From Arthrobacter sp. StoSoilB19 (lineage in GTDB: Bacteria > Actinomycetota > Actinomycetes > Actinomycetales > Micrococcaceae): a DNA stretch of 64,000 bases. Below the pieces are notes generated by a model that ran no database searches, had not been told where the DNA came from, and worked only from the letters and a program-made list of their open reading frames with translations. The stretch is taken from the NCBI RefSeq assembly GCF_019977275.1, contig NZ_AP024650.1:2108001-2172000 (forward strand), given 5' to 3'. Numbering within the stretch: position 1 is the stretch's first letter; every line of letters begins with the position of its first letter. A program made the translations under genes and the position numbers. This document shows, piece by piece, positions 50,987-60,561 of this stretch.

Positions 50987-51772
50987 ATGAGTGATGTTCT
51001 GGAACTGGACTCCGTCAGCGTTGTCCGAGGTAAGAAAACCCTGCTGGACAAGGTTGACTGGCAGGTCAATGAAGGCGAACGGTGGGTCATCCTGGGCCCC
51101 AACGGCGCCGGCAAAACCACCCTCCTCCAGATCGCGGCGGCCCGGCTCCACCCGAGCAGCGGCACCGCGGGCATCCTCGACGAAGTCCTGGGCCGCGTCG
51201 ACGTCTTCGAACTCCGCCCGCGCATCGGCCTCTCGTCCGCAGCCCTCGCCACCCAGATCCCCGAACAGGAGAACGTCCTGAACGTGGTGGTCACCGCGGC
51301 CTACGGCGTCACCGGCCGCTGGCGCGAAGGCTACGAGCGCGACGACGAACGCCGCGCGTTCCGTCTGCTGAACGACTGGGGCATGGGGCCGCTCCTCAAC
51401 AGGACCTTCGCCACCCTGTCCGAAGGCGAGCGCAAGCGCGTCCAGATCGCCCGGGCCCTCATGACGGACCCCGAACTGCTCCTCCTGGACGAGCCGGGCG
51501 CCGGCCTGGACCTGGGCGGCCGCGAAGAGCTGGTCCACAAGCTGGGCGAACTCGCCAGCGACGAGGCCGCGCCGGCCATGGTCCTGGTCACGCACCACCT
51601 CGAGGAAGTCCCTCCGGGTTTCACGCACGCCATGCTGCTGCGTGACGGCGGCGTGGTGGCCGCCGGTCCCATCACCGAGGTGCTGACCGAAGAGCACCTG
51701 AGCACCACCTTCGGCCTGCCGCTGTCGGTGACCGAAAACGCCGGGCGCTACACCGCCACAGCCCGCCGTTAG
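50987..51772 (+). CDS. lone ABC transporter ATP-binding protein
   Basis: 261-residue ABC ATPase: Walker A GPNGAGKTT, signature LSEGERKRVQIARAL (variant LSEG), Walker B LLLDEPGAGLD, switch His in LVTHHLEEV. The LSEGE signature and length match a conserved Actinobacterial ATPase related to ModF/YheS-type or iron-uptake ATPases. No permease is beside it; the next gene is a TSUP permease of a different family. An ATG at 50987 is preferred; there is no clear ribosome-binding site, so it may be leaderless. Confidence 0.85.
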   Translation: MSDVLELDSVSVVRGKKTLLDKVDWQVNEGERWVILGPNGAGKTTLLQIAAARLHPSSGTAGILDEVLGRVDVFELRPRIGLSSAALATQIPEQENVLNVVVTAAYGVTGRWREGYERDDERRAFRLLNDWGMGPLLNRTFATLSEGERKRVQIARALMTDPELLLLDEPGAGLDLGGREELVHKLGELASDEAAPAMVLVTHHLEEVPPGFTHAMLLRDGGVVAAGPITEVLTEEHLSTTFGLPLSVTENAGRYTATARR

Positions 51773-51793
51773 AGCAGGCCTGCGCCAACTACC

Positions 51794-52579
51794 TTGGAAC
51801 TCTTCAGCAGCATCATTGTGTTCATCGCCGGCCTGTGGGCGGGCACCATCAACGCGGTGGTCGGGTCCGGCACCCTGGTCACATTCCCGGTGCTCATCGC
51901 CCTGGGCGTGGCCCCGGTGGTGGCCTCCATGAGCAACGCCATGGGACTGGTGGCGGGGACCGCCGCCGGAGCCTTCGGGTACCGGCGCGAACTGGCCGGC
52001 CGGGGTCGGCAGGTGCTGCGGCTGCTGCCGGCGTCGGTCCTGGGCGGCGTCTCCGGCGCCTGGCTGCTGCTGCACCTGCCGGAGAAGGTGTTCCACTACG
52101 TTGCGCCGGTCCTCCTGGTCCTGGCCCTGCTGATGGTGGTGTTCCAGCCCCGGCTCCAGGACTGGGTGCGCAACCGCGAGGCCAACCCCGAACACGCAGT
52201 CCGGGACAAGCGCCACGGGATCCTCCTCATAGTGCTGGTGTACCTGGCCGGCGTGTACGGCGGCTACTTCGTGGCTGCCCAGGGAATCCTGCTGGTCGGA
52301 ATCCTTGGTGTCTTCCTCACCGGCACCATCCAGAACGCCAACGCCATGAAGAACATCCTGGTGCTCGGCGTCAACATGGTGGCGGCCATCTCCTACCTGC
52401 TGTTCGCCTTCGACCGGATCAACTGGCTGGTGGTGCTGCTCATTGCGGTCAGCTCCACCATCGGCGGCCTGCTGGGCTCGAAGGTAGGCCGGAAGCTTTC
52501 GCCGCGCCTCCTCCGCGCGGTGATCTTCAGCCTGGGCATCGTGGCGCTGGCCGTCATGACCGCCAACCTGCTGAAATAA
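51794..52579 (+). CDS. TSUP family sulfite/anion exporter (TauE/SafE-like)
   Basis: 261-residue TSUP membrane protein with about eight helices and the repeated signatures GLWAGTINAVVGSGTLVTFP and GVYGGYFVAAQGILLVGIL. Known members export sulfite, sulfoacetate or similar anions. The substrate is unknown here. TTG start, 21 bases after the ABC ATPase stop, so the two may share a transcript. Its stop is 7 bases before the methyltransferase start. Confidence 0.88.
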   Translation: MELFSSIIVFIAGLWAGTINAVVGSGTLVTFPVLIALGVAPVVASMSNAMGLVAGTAAGAFGYRRELAGRGRQVLRLLPASVLGGVSGAWLLLHLPEKVFHYVAPVLLVLALLMVVFQPRLQDWVRNREANPEHAVRDKRHGILLIVLVYLAGVYGGYFVAAQGILLVGILGVFLTGTIQNANAMKNILVLGVNMVAAISYLLFAFDRINWLVVLLIAVSSTIGGLLGSKVGRKLSPRLLRAVIFSLGIVALAVMTANLLK

Positions 52580-52586
52580 TCACCCG

Positions 52587-53393
52587 GTGACCTTCCACTA
52601 CCTCGACTCTGCCGATGACCCGCGGGTCAGCGACTACACCACCCTGACGGACGTACACCTCCGCAAGCTCCGCGAACCCGCCGAGGGAATGTACATCGCC
52701 GAGTCGTCGCGGGTCCTTCGCAGGGCGTTGGCTGCGGGCCACCAGCCGCGCTCGTTCTTCCTGGCGGAGAAGTGGATGGCGGACCTCGGCGACGTCTTCC
52801 AGGCATATCCCGACGTCCCGGCCTTCATTGGCTCGGCAGCCCTGCTGGAGGAAATCACGGGTTTCCACCTGCACCGCGGCGCCATGGCGGCCATGCAGCG
52901 CCCTGCGCCGGTGCCGCTGCCGGATCTCCTGGCCGGAGCGCGGCGTGTGGCCGTGCTGGAGGACATTGTGGACCACACCAATGTGGGCGCCATCTTCCGT
53001 TCTGCCGCGGCGCTGGACATCGACGCCGTCCTGGTCTCACCCCGGTGCGGGGACCCGCTGTACCGGCGCAGCGTCAGGGTCAGCATGGGCACGGTGTTCC
53101 AGGTTCCCTGGGCGCGCCTGCAGGACTGGCCGGGCGACCTCCAGGTGCTCAAGGACCACAGCTTCACGGTTGCCGCACTGGAGCTGACGCCGGACGCGGA
53201 GGACGTCGACGCCGTCGCCTCGCGAAACGTGGACAGGCTCGCCCTGGTGCTTGGCACCGAAGGCGCCGGCATGAGCCCCCAGACCCTCGCCGCCGTCGAC
53301 CTCGCCGTCAAAATCCCCATGCGCAACGGTGTGGATTCCCTCAATGTTGCTGCCGCCTCGGCCGTGGCGTTCTGGGAGCTCCGGGCGCGGTAG
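52587..53393 (+). CDS. TrmH/SpoU family RNA methyltransferase
   Basis: 268-residue SpoU-type methyltransferase. Motif 1 is VDHTNVGAIFRSAAALDIDAV, motif 2 LVLGTEGAGMS, motif 3 IPMRNGVDSLNVAAASAV, all intact and forming the trefoil-knot SAM site. An N-terminal substrate-binding domain covers about residues 1-110. It probably methylates a ribose of rRNA or tRNA; the exact base is unknown. GTG start, 7 bases after the TSUP gene. Confidence 0.92.
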   Translation: MTFHYLDSADDPRVSDYTTLTDVHLRKLREPAEGMYIAESSRVLRRALAAGHQPRSFFLAEKWMADLGDVFQAYPDVPAFIGSAALLEEITGFHLHRGAMAAMQRPAPVPLPDLLAGARRVAVLEDIVDHTNVGAIFRSAAALDIDAVLVSPRCGDPLYRRSVRVSMGTVFQVPWARLQDWPGDLQVLKDHSFTVAALELTPDAEDVDAVASRNVDRLALVLGTEGAGMSPQTLAAVDLAVKIPMRNGVDSLNVAAASAVAFWELRAR

Positions 53394-53420
53394 GGGTAGG
53401 CGAAGCCGCAGGTGAACCGG

Positions 53421-53450
53421 TTCGTCAGTCCCTCCCGCATCCGCTATGAT
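53421..53450 (+). promoter_or_regulatory. putative promoter of the L31 type B gene
   Basis: TTCGTC (-35, 53421-53426) and TATGAT (-10, 53445-53450) with an 18-base spacer, about 110 bases upstream of the L31 start. No Zur-box-like sequence is obvious near it. Confidence 0.5.
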
Positions 53451-53560
53451 GGATAGCTGGTTGTCCTGCTTTTTCAGCTTCGGCTGATGCAACAGATCCC
53501 AGCCATCCCATTCATACCTGGCAGCTGGCAAAATCCAGCTGCGCGAACAAAGGTCCCATT

Positions 53561-53818
53561 ATGAAGTCTGATACACACCCGAAGTATGAAGCTGTTGTCT
53601 TCAACGACCTGGCCTCCGGCACCAAGTTCCTGACCCGCTCCACCGTGTCTTCCAACAAGACCATCGAGTGGGAAGACGGCAACACCTACCCGGTCATCGA
53701 CGTCGAAATCTCTTCCGAGTCCCACCCGTTCTACACGGGCAAGCAGCGCATCATGGACTCTGCAGGCCGCGTCGAGCGCTTCAACGCTCGCTTCAAGGGC
53801 TTCGGCGGCAAGAAGTAA
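53561..53818 (+). CDS. rpmE2: 50S ribosomal protein L31 type B
   Basis: 85-residue L31 type B. It starts [16 protein letters not shown] and contains the family motif SHPFYTGKQ. It has no CxxC, so it is the zinc-free form. In many bacteria this copy is made under zinc starvation and replaces the zinc-binding L31. Single gene with its own promoter and terminator. Confidence 0.95.
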   Translation: MKSDTHPKYEAVVFNDLASGTKFLTRSTVSSNKTIEWEDGNTYPVIDVEISSESHPFYTGKQRIMDSAGRVERFNARFKGFGGKK

Positions 53819-53839
53819 ATTTCTTCCCCAAGGTCTGAT

Positions 53840-53880
53840 GGAATGCCCGCACCGGAAACGGCGCGGGCATTCCGCTTTTA
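53840..53880 (+). terminator. terminator after rpmE2
   Basis: An 11-bp perfect stem (GGAATGCCCGC/GCGGGCATTCC) with a 12-base loop, followed by GCTTTTA, 21 bases after the L31 stop. Confidence 0.85.
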
Positions 53881-53915
53881 ACCGTGCACCCGTTTTCTGG
53901 GGCAGGATGGAAAGC

Positions 53916-55013
53916 ATGACCGAGCCGCATATTCCTGCCCATGATGCCGCCAGCAACCAGCGCCTGCACGGCGAGTACAAGGTTCCGGGCGGCAAGCTCG
54001 TGGTGGTTGACCTGGCCGTGGTGGACGGTGCCTTGTCCGGCGTCTCCGTCAGCGGGGACTTTTTCCTGGAGCCGGACGAGGCACTGGAGGACATTAACCG
54101 CGCACTGACCGGCCTGCCGGACACCACGCCCGCCAAGGACCTCGCAGCCGCCGTCACGGCCGCACTGCCGGCCGGAGCCGTGCTGTTCGGCTTCTCCGCG
54201 GACGCCGTTGCCGTCACCGTCCGCCGTGCCCTGGCCAAGGCAACCTCCTGGGGAGACCACGAGTGGAACGTCATTGCGCCTACCGTGCTTCCCACCGAAA
54301 TCAACGTTGCCCTGGACGAGGTGCTCACCGAGGCCGTCGGCGCGGGGGCTCGCACGCCCACGCTGCGGTTCTGGGACTGGCAGGAGCCGTCCGTGGTCAT
54401 CGGCAGTTTCCAGTCCGTGCAGAACGAGGTGGACCCCGACGGCGTCGCCAGGCATGGCATCAACGTGGTCCGCCGGATCAGCGGCGGGGGAGCGATGTTC
54501 ATGGAGGCCGGCAACTGCATCACGTATTCGCTCTACCTGCCGCAGACCCTGGTGGACGGGCTCAGCTTCGCCGACTCCTACCCCTTCCTGGACGCGTGGG
54601 TCATGGCCGCACTGGAACGGCTTGGCATCAACGCCTTCTACATCCCGCTTAATGACATTGCCACGGACCAGGGCAAGATCGGCGGGGCCGCACAGAAGCG
54701 CCTGGCCAATGGCGGCATGCTGCACCACGTGACCATGAGCTACGACATTGACGCCGACAAGATGGTGGAGGTCCTGCGGATCGGCAAGGAGAAGCTCTCC
54801 GACAAGGGCACCCGCAGCGCCAAGAAGCGGGTGGACCCGCTGCGGCGCCAGACTGGCCTGGCACGCACGGCGATCATCGAGGCGATGATGGCGGTCTTCA
54901 GCGAGCGTTACGGGGCAACGCCGTCAGAGCTGGCGGGACACGAACTGGCGGCCGCCGAGGAACGGGTGGCCGCCAAGTTCGGCACCAGGGAATGGCTCCA
55001 TAGGGTCCCGTAA
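53916..55013 (+). CDS. lipoate-protein ligase family protein with N-terminal accessory domain
   Basis: 365-residue lipoate/biotin ligase-fold protein. Residues about 1-105 match the small accessory domain found at the C-terminus of E. coli LplA (PGGKLVVVDLAVVDGALSGV, then SGDFFLEPDEALEDI). Residues about 120-360 are the catalytic LplA core: RFWDWQEPSVVIGSFQ, RRISGGGAMFMEAG, and the Lys in DQGKIGGAAQKRL. So domain order is inverted relative to LplA, which is known in some bacteria and resembles a fused LplB-LplA. It attaches lipoate or octanoate to 2-oxoacid dehydrogenases, or a related acyl transfer. Start ATG at 53916; 53907 also fits. Confidence 0.88.
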   Translation: MTEPHIPAHDAASNQRLHGEYKVPGGKLVVVDLAVVDGALSGVSVSGDFFLEPDEALEDINRALTGLPDTTPAKDLAAAVTAALPAGAVLFGFSADAVAVTVRRALAKATSWGDHEWNVIAPTVLPTEINVALDEVLTEAVGAGARTPTLRFWDWQEPSVVIGSFQSVQNEVDPDGVARHGINVVRRISGGGAMFMEAGNCITYSLYLPQTLVDGLSFADSYPFLDAWVMAALERLGINAFYIPLNDIATDQGKIGGAAQKRLANGGMLHHVTMSYDIDADKMVEVLRIGKEKLSDKGTRSAKKRVDPLRRQTGLARTAIIEAMMAVFSERYGATPSELAGHELAAAEERVAAKFGTREWLHRVP

Positions 55014-55123
55014 CCGGGCAGCGCCCTGGCCTTAGGGTTCGATGCGCGGGGACTGCCCGTGCGCACCGGCCCCGGCCTTCACTGCGCAAGGCGGGTCCAT
55101 TGGCACCGCGGTTAGCGCTCAGA

Positions 55124-57742
55124 TTACCCGGCGGCCTGCGCGGTGAGTCCCCGCAGCAGGTGGCTGCGCTGCTCGATGATGATCCTGCGCAGGGCGTGCG
55201 GTGCGTCGGGGTTGGCGGCCAGCCAGTCGTCCGTCCGGCGGACCACCGGGTGGTCTTCGGGGCGTGTGCCCGTCGCCAGGTCCTGCGCTGCGGGATAGAG
55301 TCCGCGGACAATCCGGCTGGCGATTTCGATGCTGCGCTCATCCCAGACAGTGCGCAGGCAGTCGAAGTACGGCTCCACGTACGGCTCCAACAAGGCCGGC
55401 GGCGCGGTGGTGAAGCCGGTGATCGTGGCGGTGAGGAGCTGGTTGGAGAGCTCATTCCCCTGGACCGCGGCCTGCCAGGCTGCTGCCTTGACCTCCGGGT
55501 CGGGGCGGGATGCCGTGGCAGTTGCGTGTCCGGCCCGGCCTGAGGCCGTGGTGTCCCGCGCCAGCTCGGCGTCGAGCCCGGCCGCGCTGGCCTGCCCGTT
55601 GGCGGCCAGCGCATGCCAGAGCTGCCAGCGCAGCTCGGCGTCCACCGCCAGGCCCTCCACGGGGAACGTGCCGTCCAGCAGGCCGCGGAGCCGGGGGAGC
55701 GCTGCTGCATCGTGCCGGCTGAGGGTAGCAAGGGTACGCGCCCAGGCAAGCTGCGCGTCGGAGCCCGGGACCGCCCGGTCCAGCTCCGCTATGGCTGCCG
55801 CCAGGAAGGAAGCACGAACACTGTCACGGGTGTCCGCCGGGGTGTAGCGTTCGACGGCGGTAGTTGCATTGTCCAGGATGTTCAGCAGCACCCCGATGCC
55901 CGTCTCAGCCGGACCGAAGGCGGCCACGGCGTCAACATATTGGCTCGCCGGGCTTTCGCCGTCGCGGGCGGAATTCCACAGTGCAGTCCAGCAGAGGGCG
56001 CGGGTCATGGGGTCCTTGATCCGGTCCAGGGATGCACGGACCGTGGCTTCCGACACCGGATCAAGCCGCACCTTGGCGTACGTCAGGTCCTCGTCATTGA
56101 CCAGCAGGAGTGCCGGCCGCGGCTGCCCGGCGAGCTGGGGGAGCACGGTCCGCGCGCCGGCCACGTCCGTTTCGATGCTTCCGGTCCGCACCAGTGCGCC
56201 GTCGGGGTCAAAATCGTAGGAGCCCACCCGGAGGCGGTGGGGGCGCAGCTCCTCACGTCCCGTCACCGGGTCCACTGCTTCCTGGACGATGGCCACCCGG
56301 CCCGGCACGCCGTCGTCGTCCTTCCCGCCGGCGGATCCGAGGTCCAGGGACAATCGGGAAATTCCGGAGGTCTGCAGCCACTGCCGGGCCCATTCGGACA
56401 GGTCCCGCCCCGAGGCGGCAGCCAGGGCCGCGAGGAGGTCGGCCAGGGATGTGTTGCCGTAGGCGTGCTTCCGGAAGTACTCCCGCGACCCGGCGATGAA
56501 GGCGTCGAAGCCGACGTAGGCCACCAGCTGCTTGAGGACCGAGGCGCCCTTGGCGTAGGTGATCCCGTCGAAGTTCTGTTTGGCAGCCTCAAGGTCCGGG
56601 ATGTCCGCCACGATGGGATGGGTGGTGGGGAGCTGGTCCTGCACGTAGGCCCATGCCTTGCGTTTGTTGGCGAAGTTGACCCAGGCCGTGTCCCAGTCCG
56701 TGGCCCGGTCAACACCGAGCGTTCCCATGTAGTCGGCAAAGGATTCCTTCAGCCACAGGTCATCCCACCACTGCATGGTCACCAGGTCGCCGAACCACAT
56801 GTGCGCCATCTCGTGCATGAGCGTGTTAGCCCGCGCCTGGTACTGGGCGTCCGTGGCCCGCGACGTGAACACGTAGCTCTCCGTGAAGGTGACGAGCCCC
56901 GGGTTCTCCATGGCGCCGAGGTTGTATTCGGGGACGAACGCCTGGTCGTACTTGCCCCAGGGGTAGGGAAAGTCGAAGAGTCGGTTGAAGAAGTCGAGGC
57001 CCTTCTTGGTCAGGCTGAAGAGCTGCGCGGTGTCGAAGGAGTCCGCCATGGACGCGCGGCAGTAGAGGGCGAGCGGGACGTCCAGGCTGGTGCCGTCGTC
57101 GAGCGTGGCCTGCCAGCGGTCCTCGGCCTTGAAATACGGACCGGCCAGGACCGTGGTGATGTACGTGGACATGGGCAGGGTGGTGGCGAAGTCCCAGCAC
57201 GCGCTGGCCGGATCGCTGGTCAGCAGGGTGCGGTTGGCCTCGGCGCCGTTGGAGGCAACGTGCCACCCGGCAGGGGCCATCACATGGAAGGTGAAGGTTG
57301 CCTTCAGGTCGGGCTGTTCGAAGTTCGCGAAGACCCGGCGGGCATCGGCGGGCTCGTACTGCGTGTACAGGTAGCACTGGCCGTCCGCGGGGTCCACGAA
57401 CCGGTGCATGCCTTCGCCGGAGCGGCTGTACAGCGCTGTTCCGGTGACCGTGACCTGGTTTTCGGCCCGCAGGTTGTCCAGCCGGATCCGTGCGCCGTCC
57501 ACCACGTCGTCCACCCGCAACCCCTTGCCGTTGAGGAACACGCTGTGCACGTCGCTGCCGATGAAATCCAGGAACGTGGTGGCACCGGGGTTTGCGGTGA
57601 AGGTGATGACGCTGCGGCTGGTGTACCCGGGGACCGCCGGATCCGCTGCCTGCCGCACATCCAGGGAGATGTCGTAACTGGTGGTGCGGACAAGTGCTGA
57701 ACGTTCAGCGGCTTCACGGCGCTGCAGATTCTCATGTGACAC
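55124..57742 (-). CDS. pepN: aminopeptidase N (M1 family)
   Basis: 872-residue M1 metalloaminopeptidase. The exopeptidase motif LGAMENPGLVTF and the zinc motif HEMAHMWFGDLVTMQWWDDLWLKE (His, His, Glu) are intact, mid-protein. An N-terminal beta-sandwich precedes and a large alpha-helical C-terminal domain follows. It removes N-terminal amino acids from peptides in the cytoplasm. GTG start. No signal peptide. Confidence 0.96.
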   Translation of the reverse strand: MSHENLQRREAAERSALVRTTSYDISLDVRQAADPAVPGYTSRSVITFTANPGATTFLDFIGSDVHSVFLNGKGLRVDDVVDGARIRLDNLRAENQVTVTGTALYSRSGEGMHRFVDPADGQCYLYTQYEPADARRVFANFEQPDLKATFTFHVMAPAGWHVASNGAEANRTLLTSDPASACWDFATTLPMSTYITTVLAGPYFKAEDRWQATLDDGTSLDVPLALYCRASMADSFDTAQLFSLTKKGLDFFNRLFDFPYPWGKYDQAFVPEYNLGAMENPGLVTFTESYVFTSRATDAQYQARANTLMHEMAHMWFGDLVTMQWWDDLWLKESFADYMGTLGVDRATDWDTAWVNFANKRKAWAYVQDQLPTTHPIVADIPDLEAAKQNFDGITYAKGASVLKQLVAYVGFDAFIAGSREYFRKHAYGNTSLADLLAALAAASGRDLSEWARQWLQTSGISRLSLDLGSAGGKDDDGVPGRVAIVQEAVDPVTGREELRPHRLRVGSYDFDPDGALVRTGSIETDVAGARTVLPQLAGQPRPALLLVNDEDLTYAKVRLDPVSEATVRASLDRIKDPMTRALCWTALWNSARDGESPASQYVDAVAAFGPAETGIGVLLNILDNATTAVERYTPADTRDSVRASFLAAAIAELDRAVPGSDAQLAWARTLATLSRHDAAALPRLRGLLDGTFPVEGLAVDAELRWQLWHALAANGQASAAGLDAELARDTTASGRAGHATATASRPDPEVKAAAWQAAVQGNELSNQLLTATITGFTTAPPALLEPYVEPYFDCLRTVWDERSIEIASRIVRGLYPAAQDLATGTRPEDHPVVRRTDDWLAANPDAPHALRRIIIEQRSHLLRGLTAQAAG

Positions 57743-57775
57743 CCGGCTATCTAATCACGGTGCTGATTCATTGGC

Positions 57776-58831
57776 TCAGCCGGCGATCAGGAAGGCGGCA
57801 CCCAGGCCCAACACGGCGATCAGGAGCCAGGACGCGAGGGCCGCCAGGAGTGCCTGCCCGCCGGTGTGGAGCAGGGTGCGGATCCGCACCGCAGAGCCAA
57901 GGCCAAACAGGGCCGCACCCAACAGGATGTCCTGCAGCGTGGCCCCGAGGTCCAGCCAGCCGCCGGACAGCCAGCCCGTGGAGCGCAGGCCCACCATGGC
58001 AACAAAGCCCACCACGAACAGCGGCACCAGCGGAGGCATTTCCGCTGTCACGCCCTCGGCGCCCAAGGCCCGCACGCCGTTGCGGTGATGCGCACCCGCC
58101 AGGGCGGCGACGGGCGCCAGCAGCAGCACGCGGGTGAGCTTAACGACGACGGCGACCGCCAGGGCAGCGGTACCTGCGGTTTGCGCCGTGGCCACCACCT
58201 GGCCCACGTCGTGGACCGACGCGCCGGTCCACGCCCCGAAGACTGTGGCCGTGAGTCCCAGGGGCTCGGCGAGGAGGGGCAGGACGCCGATGGCCAGCGT
58301 CCCGCAAAGGGTGACCAGGGCCACGGGCAGGACGGTTTCCACATGCCGGATGCGCCGGACCGCGGCTATGGCGCCAATGGCGGAGGCACCGCAGATGGAG
58401 AATCCGGTGGCCACCAGCAGTGACGTCACGGGCGGGAGGCGGAACAGGCGCGAGATCGCGTACGTCCCGCCGAAACTGGCGGCCACGACGCCCACGATCA
58501 GGACCAGTGCCAGCCACCCCAGGCCCAGGACGTCCATGACACTGACCTTCAGTCCAAGGAGTACGATTCCACCGCGCATCAGGTGCTTGCCGGCGAAGTC
58601 CAGTCCCGGGCGGGCCCGGCCCGCCGTCCAGCCGCCGGCACCGGGCAGGTTGGCGGCGAGCACGCCAAGGACCACGGCCAGGGTCATGGCAGGAAGGGCC
58701 GGCAGCAGCCCATGCACCAGGAACGCCGCCGCGACGGCGGCAGCGGCGGTCAGCAGACCCGGAACCAGCCGGGCAATCCCGGGTCCGGAACCGCCGTGGC
58801 CCGGCGCTGGAAGGCTTCTGCTGACTGGCAC
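57776..58831 (-). CDS. YeiH family putative sulfate exporter
   Basis: 351-residue YeiH-like membrane protein (UPF0324) with about ten helices. The conserved KHLMRGGIVLLGLKVSVMDVLGLG, STCGASAIGA-type segment seen as GFSICGASAIGAIAAVRRI, and the WTGASVHDVGQVVA loop are present. Members are called sulfate exporters, but the substrate is not firmly established. GTG start with AGGTGA upstream. 33 bases before pepN on the same strand, so possibly co-transcribed. Confidence 0.9.
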   Translation of the reverse strand: MPVSRSLPAPGHGGSGPGIARLVPGLLTAAAAVAAAFLVHGLLPALPAMTLAVVLGVLAANLPGAGGWTAGRARPGLDFAGKHLMRGGIVLLGLKVSVMDVLGLGWLALVLIVGVVAASFGGTYAISRLFRLPPVTSLLVATGFSICGASAIGAIAAVRRIRHVETVLPVALVTLCGTLAIGVLPLLAEPLGLTATVFGAWTGASVHDVGQVVATAQTAGTAALAVAVVVKLTRVLLLAPVAALAGAHHRNGVRALGAEGVTAEMPPLVPLFVVGFVAMVGLRSTGWLSGGWLDLGATLQDILLGAALFGLGSAVRIRTLLHTGGQALLAALASWLLIAVLGLGAAFLIAG

Positions 58832-58944
58832 TCACCTACTGTGCCCGACAGTGCCCGTAAAGTACGAACCGGGCCATTGGCGCCAACACGCCAGAATGGA
58901 TGGCAGTAATGAATTCGAAACAAAAAGATGGTTGGCTATTGGAC

Positions 58945-60501
58945 ATGTCAGACCTATTCCAGGATTACTCCGAGGCCGCAGGCCGCACCGGAGCCTACGA
59001 CGAGATGTTCGCCCCGGGGCAGCAGGCCAGGGACTCGTACGGGCAGGTGGCGGACGCGCTCCGGAAGCTCTCCCTGGCGGACGTCAGCGCACGCGCCGAC
59101 TCCATGGCCCGCACCTTCCTGGACCGCGGCGTGACGTTCGACTACGCGGGCGAGGAGCGGCCCTTTCCGCTGGACATCGTTCCCCGGGTCATCCCGGCGG
59201 CGGAATGGGACGTACTGGAAAAGGGCGTTGCCCAGCGCGTCCGCGCCCTGGAAGCTTTCCTGAACGACGTCTACGACAAGATGACCGTGGTGTCCGATGG
59301 CGTGATCCCGCGCCAGCTGGTGACCACCAGCGCCCACTTCCACCGGCAGGTCCACGGCTTCGAGCCGGCAGGCGGGGTCCGGGTCCACATCTCCGGCATC
59401 GACGTGGTCCGCGATGCCGCGGGCACTTTCCGGGTCCTGGAGGACAATGTCCGCGTCCCTTCCGGCGTCAGCTACGTGCTGGAGAACCGGCGTGCCATGG
59501 CCAAGGGCCTGCCCGAGGCCTTCGGCCAGCAGCTCATCCGGCCCGTCGAGGAATACCCGCGCCGCCTGCTCTCCGCCCTGCGCAAGACCGCACCCGCGGG
59601 CGTGGACGATCCCACCGTCGTCGTCCTGACGCCCGGGGTGTTCAACAGCGCCTACTTCGAACACACCCTCCTGGCCGGCCTGATGGGCGTTGAGCTGGTG
59701 GAGGGCCGCGACCTGATCTGCCGCGGAAACCGCGTCTACATGCGCACCACGGCCGGTGAACAGCGCGTGGATGTCATCTACAAGCGGATCGACGACGACT
59801 TCCTTGACCCGCTCCAGTTCCGCTCCGATTCCATGCTCGGCTGCCCCGGACTGGTGAATGCCGCCCGCGCCGGCGGCGTCACCATCGCCAACGCGGTGGG
59901 CAATGGCGTGGCCGACGACAAACTGGTTTACAGTTACGTGCCTGAACTGATCCGCTACTACCTCAGCGAGGAACCCATCATCGCCAACGTGGACACCTTC
60001 CGCCTGGAGGAAAAGGAGGCCAGGGAGTACACCCTGGACAACCTCGCGGAGCTGGTGGTCAAGCCCGTTGACGGTTCCGGCGGCAAGGGCCTGGTCATCG
60101 GTCCGGATGCCTCCAAGGACGAACTGGACGCCCTCCGGCAGCGGATCATCGCGGACCCCCGCGGCTGGATTGCCCAGCCGGTACTGCAGCTCTCCACCGT
60201 TCCCACCCTGGGCGGGGACAAATTCGGCCCGAGGCACGTGGACCTGCGGCCCTTTGCCGTGAACGACGGCGACAACGTCTGGGTGCTCCCGGGCGGCCTG
60301 ACCCGCGTGGCACTGAAGGAAGGGTCCCTGATCGTCAACTCCAGCCAGGGCGGCGGATCCAAGGACACCTGGGTCCTGGCCGATTCACCCCAGATGCCGG
60401 TGGAAACCGTGCCCCGGCAGTCCGTCACGGTCCGTGAACGGGTCTCCGTGTGGCCGGTGGAAAGCAACTGGCGCGACCGCCAGTCGGAGCAGCAGCAGTG
60501 A
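58945..60501 (+). CDS. circularly permuted type 2 ATP-grasp protein
   Basis: About 518 residues (533 if it starts at the ATG 58900). The start at 58945 gives MSDLFQDYSEAAGRTGAYDEMF, which matches the family; no clear ribosome-binding site decides. The core shows HFHRQVHGFEP, DVVRDAAGTFRVLEDNVRVPSG, the ATP-binding VKPVDGSGGKGLVIGP, and RHVDLRPFAV, the metal-binding region. Such enzymes form amide bonds by carboxylate-phosphate intermediates; substrate unknown. It is linked to the alpha-E and transglutaminase genes downstream, a conserved trio. Confidence 0.9.
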   Translation: MSDLFQDYSEAAGRTGAYDEMFAPGQQARDSYGQVADALRKLSLADVSARADSMARTFLDRGVTFDYAGEERPFPLDIVPRVIPAAEWDVLEKGVAQRVRALEAFLNDVYDKMTVVSDGVIPRQLVTTSAHFHRQVHGFEPAGGVRVHISGIDVVRDAAGTFRVLEDNVRVPSGVSYVLENRRAMAKGLPEAFGQQLIRPVEEYPRRLLSALRKTAPAGVDDPTVVVLTPGVFNSAYFEHTLLAGLMGVELVEGRDLICRGNRVYMRTTAGEQRVDVIYKRIDDDFLDPLQFRSDSMLGCPGLVNAARAGGVTIANAVGNGVADDKLVYSYVPELIRYYLSEEPIIANVDTFRLEEKEAREYTLDNLAELVVKPVDGSGGKGLVIGPDASKDELDALRQRIIADPRGWIAQPVLQLSTVPTLGGDKFGPRHVDLRPFAVNDGDNVWVLPGGLTRVALKEGSLIVNSSQGGGSKDTWVLADSPQMPVETVPRQSVTVRERVSVWPVESNWRDRQSEQQQ

Positions 60502-60561
60502 GCCGCGCCGCCGTCGGGCATTTCCCTTTCACTGTTCCGGGCACGCTGGAGGTAGCCGCGA

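Noticed and set aside
55613-57700. Plus-strand frame of 695 codons
   Set aside because: Antisense to pepN, no recognisable domain.
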